DNA from: Aquisphaera giovannonii | Lineage (GTDB): Bacteria; Planctomycetota; Planctomycetia; Isosphaerales; Isosphaeraceae | Direction of reading: 5' to 3' | NCBI RefSeq assembly: GCF_008087625.1 | Contig: NZ_CP042997.1 | Span: 3,348,001-3,412,000 of the forward strand | Length of the DNA stretch: 64,000 nt | Made by a program: the position numbers and the translations under genes | The notes under the pieces: model-generated | What the model saw: the letters and a program-made list of their open reading frames with translations, nothing else | Databases searched by the model: none | Told to the model about the DNA's origin: nothing | Shown: positions 49,394-61,120 of the stretch, in pieces | Position numbering within the stretch: the stretch's first letter is position 1 | Layout: each line of letters begins with the position of its first letter

Positions 49394-50893
49394 TCAGGGC
49401 TTCGCCGGCGAGGGAGTGTCGGCGGGTTGAGGCGAGCCCTTCGGAGGCTGGAACTCGGCCTTGGTCGCGTGGAAGGCCGACTCGACGAGGCGGCCCGTCG
49501 CGACCGGCGGGAAGCCCTCGACGACGACGACATCGGCGCCCCGCCGCTCGACGACCTGGCAGGAGTCGTCCTGGCATCGCCAGAGCGCGGCCGGGATCGT
49601 CTCGGGCTGGAAGCCCTTCTTGCCCTGACGCTTCGTCTGGTAGCGGACATACGCCTCGGCGAACTCGCGGGCTTCCTCGGGACTGTCCCATGTCGAGAAC
49701 CAGACGAGCGCCAGCTTGTCTCCCGGGCCTTCGAAGATCGCGTAGCGGTCACCGTCCCAGCCGGCGGCGGCCTTCGAGCCCTGCCTCCCGAGCATGATCG
49801 CCGTCTGCAGCTCCCCCAGGACATTCCGTCCGATCTCCTTCCACGGCGGGCCCGGGTCGACCTTGCCCAGGTCGATCACCGTCGGCAGGTCCGGCTTGCC
49901 CAGGAATTTCTCCGGGTGGAGGATCTGCTCGGTGGAGGCCGGCGGATTCCTGTAGGCGTCATCGATGGCCTTCCAGCCCCCTTTATTCGCCAGCCAGGCG
50001 CAGAAAACCATGCCGCGAAGGTAGGGGAAGATCAGCGTCTCGGAGATGATCGGGGGGGCCGACTTCAGGCTCTTGCCGCCGCCCATCATCGACATGAACG
50101 GGCCCAGGAAGGTCATGGTCCGGTCCAGGTCCGCCGCCGGGAGCTTGGGGGTCCTCGTGCCGTCCCAGTCCTCCATCTGGGCCCCGATCATCGCCAGCGT
50201 CGCCTCGCCCTCGATGAGCGAGGAGACCGCCATCGCGCGGTCGTCGTCGTTCTTGGCGTCCTTGTGGAGCTTCTGGAGGTCGTAATGCTGGTCGGCCAGG
50301 GCGTGGGTCAGCTCGTGGGCGATGACCGTCTTGTTCTCGTCCTTGTCGAACCCGCCGCGCTTGCCGAAGAGGCGCTCCAGGAACGAAGGCTGGGCCTTGC
50401 GGACCTCCTCCGGCTCCTCGATCAGGTGCATGGTCTTGGTCTTGGGGTCGTAGAAGGCCGCGACCTCCTCGGAGTAGACCTGGACGATCATGGCCTTCAG
50501 GTCCGTCTCGCGCGGGATCAGGCCGAAGGCCTTCATGGCCAGCTCGTTGGTGCGGAACTCCTCGGGCGTCATGTCCTCCTCGAATTCCTTGAGGAGCATG
50601 TCCTTCATCGCCTCCCGCCTGGTCACGTCCCGCTTCACCTCGTGCTTGAACGGGATGTGCCGCAGCGCGGGCAGGATCTGCTCGAACGCGCTCTTGTAGC
50701 GGACCACGGCCTCGTTCGGCTTGCCCTCGTCGGCGAGCCTGTCCCCCTCGCCCAGTAGCTTGACGCCGCCGGCCGCGCTCGGGGTTGCGTCCTTCGCGGC
50801 CTCATCGCCCGACGCTCGGGAGGTGGTCAAGCCGATGGAGAGGATCGCGGCGAGCAGGGTTGCGGGACCGGCGAGGCGGCGGGGGGCGAGCAT
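49394..50893 (-). CDS. Secreted HExxH zinc metallopeptidase
   Basis: A 499-residue protein with a signal peptide (RRLAGPATLLAAILSIGLTTSRASG). Residues ~205-220 contain VIAHELTHALADQHYDL, a zincin HExxH motif with a following EGEATLAM that could supply the third ligand Glu. Before it, VQVYSEEVAAFYDPKTKTMHL is a typical lead-in strand of such peptidases. The C-terminal ~100 residues form a separate alpha/beta domain. ATG 50893 was used. Probably acts in the periplasm or is membrane-attached; the substrate is unknown. Confidence 0.8.
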   Translation of the reverse strand: MLAPRRLAGPATLLAAILSIGLTTSRASGDEAAKDATPSAAGGVKLLGEGDRLADEGKPNEAVVRYKSAFEQILPALRHIPFKHEVKRDVTRREAMKDMLLKEFEEDMTPEEFRTNELAMKAFGLIPRETDLKAMIVQVYSEEVAAFYDPKTKTMHLIEEPEEVRKAQPSFLERLFGKRGGFDKDENKTVIAHELTHALADQHYDLQKLHKDAKNDDDRAMAVSSLIEGEATLAMIGAQMEDWDGTRTPKLPAADLDRTMTFLGPFMSMMGGGKSLKSAPPIISETLIFPYLRGMVFCAWLANKGGWKAIDDAYRNPPASTEQILHPEKFLGKPDLPTVIDLGKVDPGPPWKEIGRNVLGELQTAIMLGRQGSKAAAGWDGDRYAIFEGPGDKLALVWFSTWDSPEEAREFAEAYVRYQTKRQGKKGFQPETIPAALWRCQDDSCQVVERRGADVVVVEGFPPVATGRLVESAFHATKAEFQPPKGSPQPADTPSPAKP

Positions 50894-50964
50894 TCGGGGG
50901 CCCTGTCCTTGGTGGGATTCGGGGCGAAGGGGTGGGGGAACGGCCACCGGGATCCTGCCCCGAG

Positions 50965-52328
50965 CTATTGTCCGCGTCGGCCGATCCGATTTCCAGGGCT
51001 AAAGTCGGGGACGTACGAGTCGGGACGGCCGCCGCGGGCCGGCCCGTTGATGCGAGGCGGCGGGGCCGGGTCGCCCAGCTTGATCGCCAGCAGTTGCCGG
51101 GCGGCCTGGATCTGGACCTCGTTCTGGTCGCGGGGCCCTTTGCGGGAGTTGAGCGAGCGGCCCAGCTCGTTCGCCAGGTAGTCCAGGATCCCCGGCTCGG
51201 GGACGCCCAGCGAGCGCAGCAACCGGGCCTTCGCCTCCCGGGACATCCGGCCCCCGGAGCGGCTCAGCACGTAGAGCGCTCGGTCGTGGAGCTCCTTGCC
51301 GTAGCGGCGACCGTAGCGGTCGCAGAGCGCGTCGATGCGGTCGCTGGTGTCCTTGTCCACGGCCTGAAGGAGCGTCCGCAGCTCGTCGCGGAACGCCCTC
51401 CGCTCGTCCTCGACCCGGTTCAGGGTATCCTCGGCGATCTGGTCGAGGGCCTTGGACTTGATGGACTTCATCTCGTCCATGGCGGCCCGCCGGCCGGCGG
51501 CCTCTTCCTTCAGGTCCTGGGCCAGCTCCTCGCGGCTGGGCGCCGGCGGCGCCGGGGGGGCAATCGCCCGCTCGGCCGAAGGATCCGCGGTCGCCCCGCC
51601 GATGCCGCGGCCGGCGGCCCCGATCTCGCCGGCCACCCCGGCGGGCCCGCCGGGCCCGGCGTCGCTGGGGACCGAGAAGCCGACGGCGAGCGGCTGTCGC
51701 GGGGCTGCCGGCTTCGGGCCCGGCGGTTGCGACGCGGGGGCCGGGTCCGCGGCCCGGGTCGGGGGGGCCGTCGGGCTCGCCGCGACGGCCGCGGGCGGCG
51801 GGGGCGGAGTCGCTGGGGCGGTTGTCGGCCGTGGGGGCGGAGTCGCCGGGGGGGCCGTCGGCGGGGGGGGGCTTGGGGACGTCGGCGACGGGGGACCGGA
51901 CGGCGGAGCCGGAGGCATGCCGCTCGCCGCGCCCCTCCACTCCGCGGCGAGGGAGCCGGCCAGCGGGCCCTGGAGTTCCCCCGTCAGGTTCAGGGGCTCC
52001 GGCGTGATCGGCTGGGAGTTCAAGGCCAGGGGCAAGTCGAACCGATCCGCCTCCGACGCCGGCCTGTCCGGCAGCAGGACCAGCCGGGCCTTCTCATTTC
52101 GCACCTCGGAGAAGCCGGCGGGGGCCGGCTGCGGCCCCCGGGAGCGGACCGAGATCCTGTGATACAGCAGCACCGCCCCGACGGGCAGGAGCACGAGGAG
52201 GGGCAACGCGAAGTACCAGGGGAGCCCCCGGCTGCGATACTGGATCACCACCACGTGGGCCTCGGGCGTCCGCTCCGCGGCGTCCTCCTCGGGCGGCTCG
52301 AACTCCGTCGCCTGGTCGCCTCGCTCGG

Positions 52329-52332
<4 letters not shown>
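50965..52332 (-). CDS. Single-pass membrane protein with proline-rich linker
   Basis: A 455-residue protein. A cytoplasmic ~35-residue head is followed by one transmembrane helix (WYFALPLLVLLPVGAVLLYH). An extracytoplasmic part follows, with a strand-rich segment (~60-115), a very Pro/Ala-rich stretch (~130-225), a helical, probably coiled-coil region (REELAQDLKEEAAGRRAAMDEM through RDELRTLLQAVDKDTS), and a Pro/Arg tail. No known domain. Its start overlaps the fumC stop by 4 bp (ATGA), so the two are co-translated, though no functional link is apparent. Confidence 0.75.
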
Positions 52333-53867
<1,535 letters not shown>

Positions 53868-54024
53868 CGTTCCCCCCTCGCTCCTGAGACTCGGCGTCGA
53901 CCCCGCCGCGGCGGCGCGCCGGCGACGGCGGCCTGGCCGTCGATCCCGAGGTCATCTGCGACGCCCACCGGACGCCGCAACTTCCGGGCCGCGGCCGTGC
54001 GGCCCGTCGCGAGCCTCGCCCGCT

Positions 54025-54858
54025 TCAACCGTGGGCCGGCAGGGGCGGGGGATTGCCCCGGGTGACGGGCACCGCCGCTTCCTCCTCCTCCGAGGCCGCC
54101 GCGGCCAGCTCCGGCTCCAGGGGCCAGTACTGCAGGTGGATCTCGGGGCCGAGGACGGTGACGAACGGGCAGGGGGGGGCCTCGGTCCAGGTCCCGCTGT
54201 TGACGTAGAAGACGCCATCGTGGACGGACTGGACGGGCAGGTGGGTGTGGCCGCAGGTGACGTAGCGGAAGCCGCGCCCGGCGGCGTATTCCGAGGCCCG
54301 CCGCGCGATGACCTGGCTGTTCCGCTGGAACCGCTTGGAGATCCGCCGGATCCATCGGGCCGTGCGATGCGGCGCCCACTTCTGGATGTAGTAGAAGAGC
54401 CCGCAGGCGACCTCCGTCAGGAGCGGATAGCCGGTGGTGATCGTGTCGAACTGGTCGCCGTGGAGGATCAGCAGCCGGACCTGGCGGTTGTCGAACACGT
54501 ACTCGTCGTGGATCTCCACGCCGACGATGTGGCCGATGATGTCCGCCGGGCCGTCGTGGTTCCCTCGCACCCAGACGACCCGCATGTCGTCGCGATCGCT
54601 GTTGCGGCGGATCACCTTCAGGCAGGCGAAATGACGCTTCGTCAGCCGCTTGAAGTTGAGGTCGTCGAAGATGTCGCCGTTGATGACGAGCTCCCGGCAG
54701 TGGTCGCAGGCCCACTCCAGGAACGCCTCGAGCAGCTTCGCCTGGCAGACCATGCTCCCCAGGTGCAGGTCGCTGATCACGATGCAATCGTAGCGGAGCT
54801 GGGCGGCCGAGCGGCCCCCAACGGCTCCCGTCGGCATCGTCGTCGGGTCGCGGTCCAT
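54025..54858 (-). CDS. Metallophosphoesterase (LpxH-like)
   Basis: A 277-residue calcineurin-like phosphoesterase. Metal-binding motifs appear in order: CIVISDLHLGS, VINGDIFDD, VWVRGNHDG, LILHGDQFD and TCGHTHLPV. The pattern and spacing resemble UDP-2,3-diacylglucosamine hydrolases, which act in lipid A synthesis, but RRNSDRDD and the long helical insert with FYYIQKWAPHRTARWI are not specific. The C-terminal ~25 residues are Glu/Ala/Pro-rich. It lies between fumC and the helicase gene with no sign of operon linkage. Confidence 0.85.
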   Translation of the reverse strand: MDRDPTTMPTGAVGGRSAAQLRYDCIVISDLHLGSMVCQAKLLEAFLEWACDHCRELVINGDIFDDLNFKRLTKRHFACLKVIRRNSDRDDMRVVWVRGNHDGPADIIGHIVGVEIHDEYVFDNRQVRLLILHGDQFDTITTGYPLLTEVACGLFYYIQKWAPHRTARWIRRISKRFQRNSQVIARRASEYAAGRGFRYVTCGHTHLPVQSVHDGVFYVNSGTWTEAPPCPFVTVLGPEIHLQYWPLEPELAAAASEEEEAAVPVTRGNPPPLPAHG

Positions 54859-54964
54859 GCGGCGGCTCCACGGGCGGGGTTGGACGCGTCATGACGGCGC
54901 GTGTCGCCCGCCTCCGGGATCATAAATCACGTTCGACCCGATGTCACGGCGCCTCGCCCAAACT

Positions 54965-57900
54965 TCACGAAGCGCCGCGGCCCTCCTCCGCCGGGGCGGG
55001 GGGCGCCCACGCGGAATAGAACGTCATGCGGGGGAAATCGCGCACGAACCCGAGCTCCGCCAGGCGCCCCTGGATGGGCGACTGGATCGCCGGGCCCCCG
55101 TTGTAGGTCTCCACCCGGAAGACCTGGCGGGAGCGGGCCAGCCCCGCGACGTGCACCAGGGCGTCGTCGATCTCCGCCCTCGACGCGCTCGCCAGCCCGG
55201 TCAGGCGCCGGCCGTGCCCCTCCACGATCAGCACCGGGCGGCCGCCGCGGAGGACCAGGTAGCTCCCCGGCTGCCGGGAGAGTCGCGCCGTGCCGCCCTC
55301 GAGCAACGGGATGTCGAGCGGCGCCCCGCTGCCGTAGAGGTTCGCCGGGTCCGATGCGGCGACGAGCACGTCCCGGCCGGACCGCCGGCCCCCCGCCAGC
55401 GAGGCCAGCTCGTCGGCCGCCTCCTCGGTCGCGTACTGGACCCCGGAGAACCCCTCGACGAAGTAGCCCCGGCGCAGCTCGCCGCGGAGCTCCGCGCGGG
55501 CGAGCTGCGGGGCGAGCTCGGACCACGGCGGCGCCCAGCGGTCCATCTCGACCATCTCCCTCGCGACCACGCCGTAGCGGTCCAGGAGGGCCTCGATCCA
55601 GGCCCTGCGGTGCCCCTCGTCGTCGGCACCCGCCTGCCCGAGCCGCGACCAGCGGCCCTCCGGCGAGGCCGCGCGAAGCCGCCGCCCGCCCCGACGGCCA
55701 ACCCCCTGGGACCGCGCCGCCTCCAGGGCCTCGACCATCGATGCGCCGCCCGATCGGAGCGGATCGAATCGATCGTTGGCGACGAGCCCGGCCCTGAGCA
55801 GCGCGTCCAGCTCCCGCCGCAGTGCCGAGGGCTCCATCCCGGTGCGCCGGGCCAGATCGACCGCGAAGCTGGCCCCGGCGGCCTCGAGTGCGTCCAGGAC
55901 ACGCATCCCGTCGCCGCCGAGCTCCTCGGTCGACGCGGCCGGCCACCGCCCGGCGAACTCGCGGGGCACGAAGGCCACGCAGACGCTGTCCGGGCCGCCG
56001 GCGGCCCTCCAGAGCCAGTCGCCCCGCGCGAGGAGCTCGTCGAGCAGGCCGGGCCGATAGCCCTGGACCCGCCTCGGGAGGATCTCCTCCTCCCAGAAGG
56101 CCGGCGGCGCCGCGAAGCCGCGGAGCCGGTCGAGCGCGGCGTCGAGGTCGCCCGCCGGATCCGCCGACCGCGGGCGATCCAGCCCCTGGCGTCCCACCAG
56201 GAAGTCCGCGAAGACCTCCGGCGCCACCGCCACGCCCTCGCGGCGACGCATCGCCACCGTCAGCCGGCGGATCTCGGCCAGGTTGCCGCCGTCGGCCCAT
56301 CGCGGCTCGGCATCCTCCGACGCGGGGGCCAGGCGGACGAGGGCCCCGGACTCGACCCAGCGCTCGAGGAGGTCCGACGCCATCCCGGGGGGGACCGGGT
56401 ATCGCCGCGTCAGCTCGGCCAGCCCCACGAGGGCGTGCGTCCGGACGAATCGCCCGACGACCGTATCCAGCGCATCCCGATCGGGCCCATCCGCGCCGAA
56501 GGCGGCCCGATAGAGGGCGACCTCCTCGGCCGGGATCCAGAGGCACGACTCGGCCGTCCCCTCCAGCTCGATCCGCGACGCCCGGCCCTGGGCCTCCAGC
56601 TCGCCGAGCCAGCGCTCCATCGGGCCGACGAGCTCGGACGGGGCGAGGTCCCCGAGGCTCGCCAGGGTCTCCGCCATCTCCTCGACCGACCGCGGCGCCT
56701 TCCCCTTGCGGCGGAGCCGGCCCTCCACGCGGCCCACGGCCTGGGGGTCGAGCAGCGTCGCCCCGGCGGGGGCCTCGAGCAGGGCGTCCAGCAGGTCCTC
56801 GTCCACGGACGCCCCGCCGGCGCGACGGTCGCCGCGACGAGGCTCGTCCCACTGGTACATGTAAAGCGGCGTGAATTCGAACAGCAGGTCCGAGGCGAAC
56901 GGCGACGCGACCTCCGCCGGCCGGATCGCGACGCGGATCGAGCCGTCCTCGATGCCCGCGAGCAGGGCCCGCAGCCTCGGCAGCTCGAGGTCGTGCTCCA
57001 GGCATTCGCGATACGTCTCCACGACGATCGGGAACTCGGGGAAGCGGCCGACGACCTGGAGCAGGTCCTTGGCGCGGAGCCGCTGGAGCCAGAGCGGCGT
57101 CCGCTTCGCCGGGTCGGGCCGGGGCATCAGGAGGGCCCGGGCGGCGTTCTGGCGGAATCGGAGGCCGAACAGGGCCGTGTCCGGCAATTCGAGGCGGATC
57201 AGCCGCTCGGCCTCGTCCGGGGTCAGGCCCCCGAGCAGGTCCAGCGGCGGCTCGTCCATCTGCGGCAGGCGGATCAGGAGCCCGTCGTCCCCGTGCAGGC
57301 AAGACGCCTGGACGTGGAAGCGCTCCCGGATCCGGGCCAGGAGCGCGATCTTGAGCCCCTGATGGACGCGACCGCCGAAGGGCGAGAGCACCGCCAGGCC
57401 CAGCTCGCCCGTCTGGTCGCGGAAGGTCTCGTACAGGACCGTCCGGTCGTCCGGCACCGCGCCGGCGACGCGTCGCTGGCGGCCGACGTAGCGGACGAGC
57501 TGCCGGGCCGCCCCGGGCTCCAGGCGGCACTCCGCCTCCAGCCACGAGGGTAAGGACGGGTCGTCGATCCGCCCCGCGATCTCGCGAGTGAGCCGGCCGA
57601 CGGCCTCCCCCAGCTCGCCCGTCCGCGGCGCCGATTCCCCCCGCCAGAACGGCATGACGGCGTCCCGGCCCTCCGCCGGCCCCACGATCACGCGCTGGGC
57701 GTCGATGGACGCGATCCTCCACAGGCTGTTCCCCAGCGCGAAGGTCTCGCCGACGCGCCGCTCGAACACGAACTCCTCGTCCAGCTCGCCGAGCCGCGGG
57801 CCTCCCTCGCCGAGGTAGACGGGGAACTGGCCCGTGTCCGGGATCGTCCCGCCTCCGACGATCGCCAGCTTCGCCGTCCCCGGCAGCGGCGCGAGGGCGT

Positions 57901-59605
57901 TGTGGATGCGGTCCCAGACGATCCGGGCGCGGAGGTCCCGGAGCGTCCCGGTCGGGAACCGGCCGGAGATCATCAGCAGCACCTGCTCCATGGCCTCGGC
58001 GGGCAGGTCGCGGAACGGGTACGCCCCGCGGACCAGGTCGAACAGCTCGGGCACCGTCCACCGGTCCATCGCCACGCAGGCGACCACCTGCTGGGCCAGC
58101 ACGTCCAGGCAGGCGCGGGGCACCCGCGAGGCCTCGATGTCGCCCGAGAGCATCGACCGCGCGAGGGCCGCCGTCTCCAGCAGGTCGGACGGCGTCTTGG
58201 CGATCAGCCGCCCCTTGCTGACGCCATGGACGACGTGCCCCGCCCGGCCCACGCGCTGGAGCCCCCGGGCCACGCTCCCCGGCGACTCCACCTGGCAGAC
58301 GAGGTCCACGTCGCCCATGTCGATGCCCAGCTCCAGCGAGGCCGTCGAGATCACGGCCTGCAGCTCGCCGGACTTCAGCTTCTCCTCCGTCGCCCGGCGC
58401 TCGTCGAGGCTGAGGCTGCCGTGATGCGGCCGGAAGGCGGCGTGCGCGTCCTCGCCCCCGGGCTCCTCCGCCTCCATCACCAGCCCGGGCTCCAGGGCTT
58501 CGTTCAATCTGGCTGTGAGCTTCTCGACCGTCCGCCGGTTGTTGGCAAACACGATCGTCGATTTATGCTCCTCCGTCAGCGCGATCAGCCGGTCCGCGAT
58601 CGCCGGCCAGACCGTCTGGGGCGGGCCGGGCGGGCCGCCGCCGTCGGCGCCCGGCCAGAGCACCTTGAGGTCCATCGTCTTCCGACGGCCGGCGTCGACG
58701 ATGGTCACCGGCCTGGGCTCGAATCGGCGCTCGCCGCCTTTCGCACCCGCCACGATCCGCTGGCCGCCGAGGTAGCGCGCGACCTCCTCGAGCGGCCGCT
58801 GGGTGGCGGAGAGCCCGATGCGGATCATGCCCCCTGCCCAGGGAGCCTTCCCGTGGGAGCCGGCTCCGTCCGGCGACCGCGCCGGCCGCGGCTCACTCGG
58901 TCGCCGGACGGAGCCGGCTCCCACGGGTGGAGTGCGCCCGTCGTTCGCCAGCGCCTCCAGCCGCTCCAGCAGGAGGGCCAGGAAGACGCCCCGCTTGTCG
59001 CCGCAGACGGCGTGGATCTCGTCGACGATGACGTGAGAGACGCCGCGGAGGACCTCCCGCGCGCGGCTGGTGAGCATCAGGTGGAGGGACTCGGGCGTCG
59101 TGATCAGGATGTCCGGCGGCTTGCGGACGATCCTCGCCCGCTCCGCCTGCGGCGTGTCCCCGCTCCGGGTCGCGACGGACAGGCGGCCGAGCGGCGAGCC
59201 CAGCCCCTCCGCGTGCTCGAGGATCCCCTCCAGCGGCCGCCCCAGGTTCCGCCGGACGTCCTCGTTGAGGGCCTTCAGCGGCGAGATGTAGAGGATCCGC
59301 ACGCCCTTCTCGCGGCGGGGCGTCCGCCAGAGCAGGTCGAGCGCCGCCAGGAACGCCGCGAGCGTCTTCCCCGACCCCGTCGGCGCGACGATCAGCGTGT
59401 TCCGCCCCGCGGCGATCTCCGGCCATCCCAATCTCTGGGGCAGGGTCGGCGTCCCGAGATTCTCCCGGAACCAGCCGGCCACCGCGGGCAGGAACCGATC
59501 GAGGGCCTCGTCGGCGCCATTTCCTTCATCAGTGCCTTCGTCCCGAAGCACCAGGCCGTCTCCTTCGCCCCCTCGATCATCCGGCTCGCGTCCGGAGATT
59601 TGCAC
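54965..59605 (-). CDS. lhr: Lhr-type large helicase-related protein
   Basis: A 1546-residue SF2 helicase. Helicase motifs: I VAPTGSGKTLAAF, Ia YISPLKALNEDV, Ib TPESLHLML, II VDEIHAVCG (DEIH), III GLSATQRPL, then domain 2 with IVFANNRRTVEKLT, STASLELGIDMGDVDLV and QRVGRAGH. The Lhr winged-helix and beta-barrel domains and a long C-terminal region follow. Lhr proteins translocate 3'-5' on single-stranded DNA and unwind RNA-DNA hybrids in repair. Start GTG 59605. Between motifs II and III a 26-codon palindromic insertion (58850-58927) adds the stretch VGAGSVRRPSEPRPARSPDG, kept in frame. Confidence 0.9.
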   Translation of the reverse strand: MQISGREPDDRGGEGDGLVLRDEGTDEGNGADEALDRFLPAVAGWFRENLGTPTLPQRLGWPEIAAGRNTLIVAPTGSGKTLAAFLAALDLLWRTPRREKGVRILYISPLKALNEDVRRNLGRPLEGILEHAEGLGSPLGRLSVATRSGDTPQAERARIVRKPPDILITTPESLHLMLTSRAREVLRGVSHVIVDEIHAVCGDKRGVFLALLLERLEALANDGRTPPVGAGSVRRPSEPRPARSPDGAGSHGKAPWAGGMIRIGLSATQRPLEEVARYLGGQRIVAGAKGGERRFEPRPVTIVDAGRRKTMDLKVLWPGADGGGPPGPPQTVWPAIADRLIALTEEHKSTIVFANNRRTVEKLTARLNEALEPGLVMEAEEPGGEDAHAAFRPHHGSLSLDERRATEEKLKSGELQAVISTASLELGIDMGDVDLVCQVESPGSVARGLQRVGRAGHVVHGVSKGRLIAKTPSDLLETAALARSMLSGDIEASRVPRACLDVLAQQVVACVAMDRWTVPELFDLVRGAYPFRDLPAEAMEQVLLMISGRFPTGTLRDLRARIVWDRIHNALAPLPGTAKLAIVGGGTIPDTGQFPVYLGEGGPRLGELDEEFVFERRVGETFALGNSLWRIASIDAQRVIVGPAEGRDAVMPFWRGESAPRTGELGEAVGRLTREIAGRIDDPSLPSWLEAECRLEPGAARQLVRYVGRQRRVAGAVPDDRTVLYETFRDQTGELGLAVLSPFGGRVHQGLKIALLARIRERFHVQASCLHGDDGLLIRLPQMDEPPLDLLGGLTPDEAERLIRLELPDTALFGLRFRQNAARALLMPRPDPAKRTPLWLQRLRAKDLLQVVGRFPEFPIVVETYRECLEHDLELPRLRALLAGIEDGSIRVAIRPAEVASPFASDLLFEFTPLYMYQWDEPRRGDRRAGGASVDEDLLDALLEAPAGATLLDPQAVGRVEGRLRRKGKAPRSVEEMAETLASLGDLAPSELVGPMERWLGELEAQGRASRIELEGTAESCLWIPAEEVALYRAAFGADGPDRDALDTVVGRFVRTHALVGLAELTRRYPVPPGMASDLLERWVESGALVRLAPASEDAEPRWADGGNLAEIRRLTVAMRRREGVAVAPEVFADFLVGRQGLDRPRSADPAGDLDAALDRLRGFAAPPAFWEEEILPRRVQGYRPGLLDELLARGDWLWRAAGGPDSVCVAFVPREFAGRWPAASTEELGGDGMRVLDALEAAGASFAVDLARRTGMEPSALRRELDALLRAGLVANDRFDPLRSGGASMVEALEAARSQGVGRRGGRRLRAASPEGRWSRLGQAGADDEGHRRAWIEALLDRYGVVAREMVEMDRWAPPWSELAPQLARAELRGELRRGYFVEGFSGVQYATEEAADELASLAGGRRSGRDVLVAASDPANLYGSGAPLDIPLLEGGTARLSRQPGSYLVLRGGRPVLIVEGHGRRLTGLASASRAEIDDALVHVAGLARSRQVFRVETYNGGPAIQSPIQGRLAELGFVRDFPRMTFYSAWAPPAPAEEGRGAS
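58850..58927. repeat. 78-bp REP-like palindrome inside lhr
   Basis: The arms 58850-58878 and 58899-58927 are perfect 29-bp reverse complements (CCCGTGGGAGCCGGCTCC... on the left) around a 20-bp GC-rich spacer. The length is exactly 26 codons, so the reading frame continues. Such a sequence would form a long hairpin in the mRNA and looks like a mobile REP/RAYT-type or MITE-like insertion. No other copy was noticed in the window. Confidence 0.85.
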
Positions 59606-59718
59606 CTTAGTACACTAACATCGCTCGTGAGGGGGCTGCCAGCCTCATCGCAGCATCGAGCTCGGGTCGTTGCATCGCGGTGGTCGGTCTCGAGCGGCAT
59701 GCAAGTGGGCCGGAAATC

Positions 59719-61062
59719 TCAAGGCAGTGCCCGCCGCCAGGCCAGCGCGGCGGCCTTCAGCCGGACGGCCGTCTGGGGCTCGACGGCGGAGAGGTCGCGG
59801 GATTCCGCCGGGTCGGAGGAGATCTCGTAGAGCTCGGCGCCGGTGCCGTCGTCGTTGACGAGGAGCTTGCGGGTGCCGTCCAGCACGGCGAGGTTCGGGG
59901 AACGGTTCTTGCCGACCGGATAGTCGAACGACGTGGGGTTGCGCCCGTACTCCCAGAAGAGCGGGCCGGTCCTCGCACGTGGCGTGTTGAGCAGGGCGGC
60001 CGAGACGTCCTCGCCATCGGGCCGGTAGCCCTCCGGCAGGGGGGCCGCGGCGATCCGGCAGAGGCTCGGGAAGAAGTCCAGGGTGGAGATCACGGTCGTC
60101 GAGTCCACGCGTCCCTCGGGGACGAGGCCGGGCGACCAGGTAATCAGGGGCACGCGGATGCCCCCTTCGTAGAGGCTGAGCTTGCTTCCCCGGAGGCCGC
60201 CGGTGCGCGTGTCGCCGAAGGGGGGCATCGGGCCGTTGTCCGACAGGAAGAGGACGATCGTCGGCCGGCCGTTGCCGCCGGCGCGGAGGAAGTCGAGGAG
60301 CCGCCCGACCTGGCGGTCGAGGTTGGCCAGCACGCCCTTCAGGCGGCTGGGCGTGTTCGCCTTGCCCTCGGCCCGGCCGCCCGGGCGGGCCTGCTGGTCG
60401 GCCTCGGTCGGCACCCAGGGCGTGTGCGGGTCGTCGAGCCAGAGGTTCACGAAGCACGGCTTGTCGCGATAGGCCTTGAGGAAGTCGATCGCCTGGTCGA
60501 CCATCCACCCCGTGCGTTCCCAGCGCTTCACCTTGTCGGCGGCCGACCAGATCCAGTCCCTCGCCGTCAGGTCGGGCGCGGGCTCCGGGCTCTCCCAGGT
60601 GCCCAGGCCGAGGTCGTACCCGTAGGCGAAGAACTTCGGCGGGTCGACGACGTCCCGGCCGCCGCCCAGGTGCCACTTGCCCACGTGCGCGGTGGCGTAG
60701 CCGGCGGCCTTCAGCGCCCGCGGCAGCGAGGGGGCCCTCTCGTCCAGGTAATCCGCCTGGCCGCAGGCGCGATTCCCGGCCATCTTCTGGAGGTAGCTGG
60801 TGATCCGCCAGCGCCCGGGATGCTGGCCCGTCAGCAGGCCGCACCGCGACGGCGAGCAGATCGGCGCCGCGACGTAGGCACGCGTGAACCGGATCCCCTC
60901 GCGGGCCATGCGGTCGAGCTGCGGCGTCTGCACGAGCCTGCCGCCGTAGCAGGAGAGGTCGGAATACCCCATGTCGTCGGCCAGGATGATCACGATGTTC
61001 GGCCGGGGCTGCGGCTCCGGTGCGGCCATCGAAAGGGCGAGGGCGAGGGCGGTGACGAGCAT
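59719..61062 (-). CDS. Secreted arylsulfatase-family sulfatase
   Basis: A 447-residue type I sulfatase. MLVTALALALSMAAPEPQ is a signal peptide. IVIILADDMGYSDLSCYGG gives the metal-binding Asp pair, PICSPSRCGLLTGQHP contains C-x-P-S-R, where Cys becomes formylglycine by a sulfatase-modifying enzyme, and HVGKWHLGG, NLWLDDPHTPW and VLFLSDNGP supply further active-site residues. Planctomycetes carry many such genes for sulfated polysaccharides. Here it is alone, without a sulfatase-modifying or glycosidase partner. ATG 61062 chosen at the signal peptide. Confidence 0.93.
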   Translation of the reverse strand: MLVTALALALSMAAPEPQPRPNIVIILADDMGYSDLSCYGGRLVQTPQLDRMAREGIRFTRAYVAAPICSPSRCGLLTGQHPGRWRITSYLQKMAGNRACGQADYLDERAPSLPRALKAAGYATAHVGKWHLGGGRDVVDPPKFFAYGYDLGLGTWESPEPAPDLTARDWIWSAADKVKRWERTGWMVDQAIDFLKAYRDKPCFVNLWLDDPHTPWVPTEADQQARPGGRAEGKANTPSRLKGVLANLDRQVGRLLDFLRAGGNGRPTIVLFLSDNGPMPPFGDTRTGGLRGSKLSLYEGGIRVPLITWSPGLVPEGRVDSTTVISTLDFFPSLCRIAAAPLPEGYRPDGEDVSAALLNTPRARTGPLFWEYGRNPTSFDYPVGKNRSPNLAVLDGTRKLLVNDDGTGAELYEISSDPAESRDLSAVEPQTAVRLKAAALAWRRALP

Positions 61063-61120
61063 GGCGGACTCCTCGGGACGTTCGCGACGCGAGATTCCCC
61101 GGATCACGGGGCCGGGGCGA

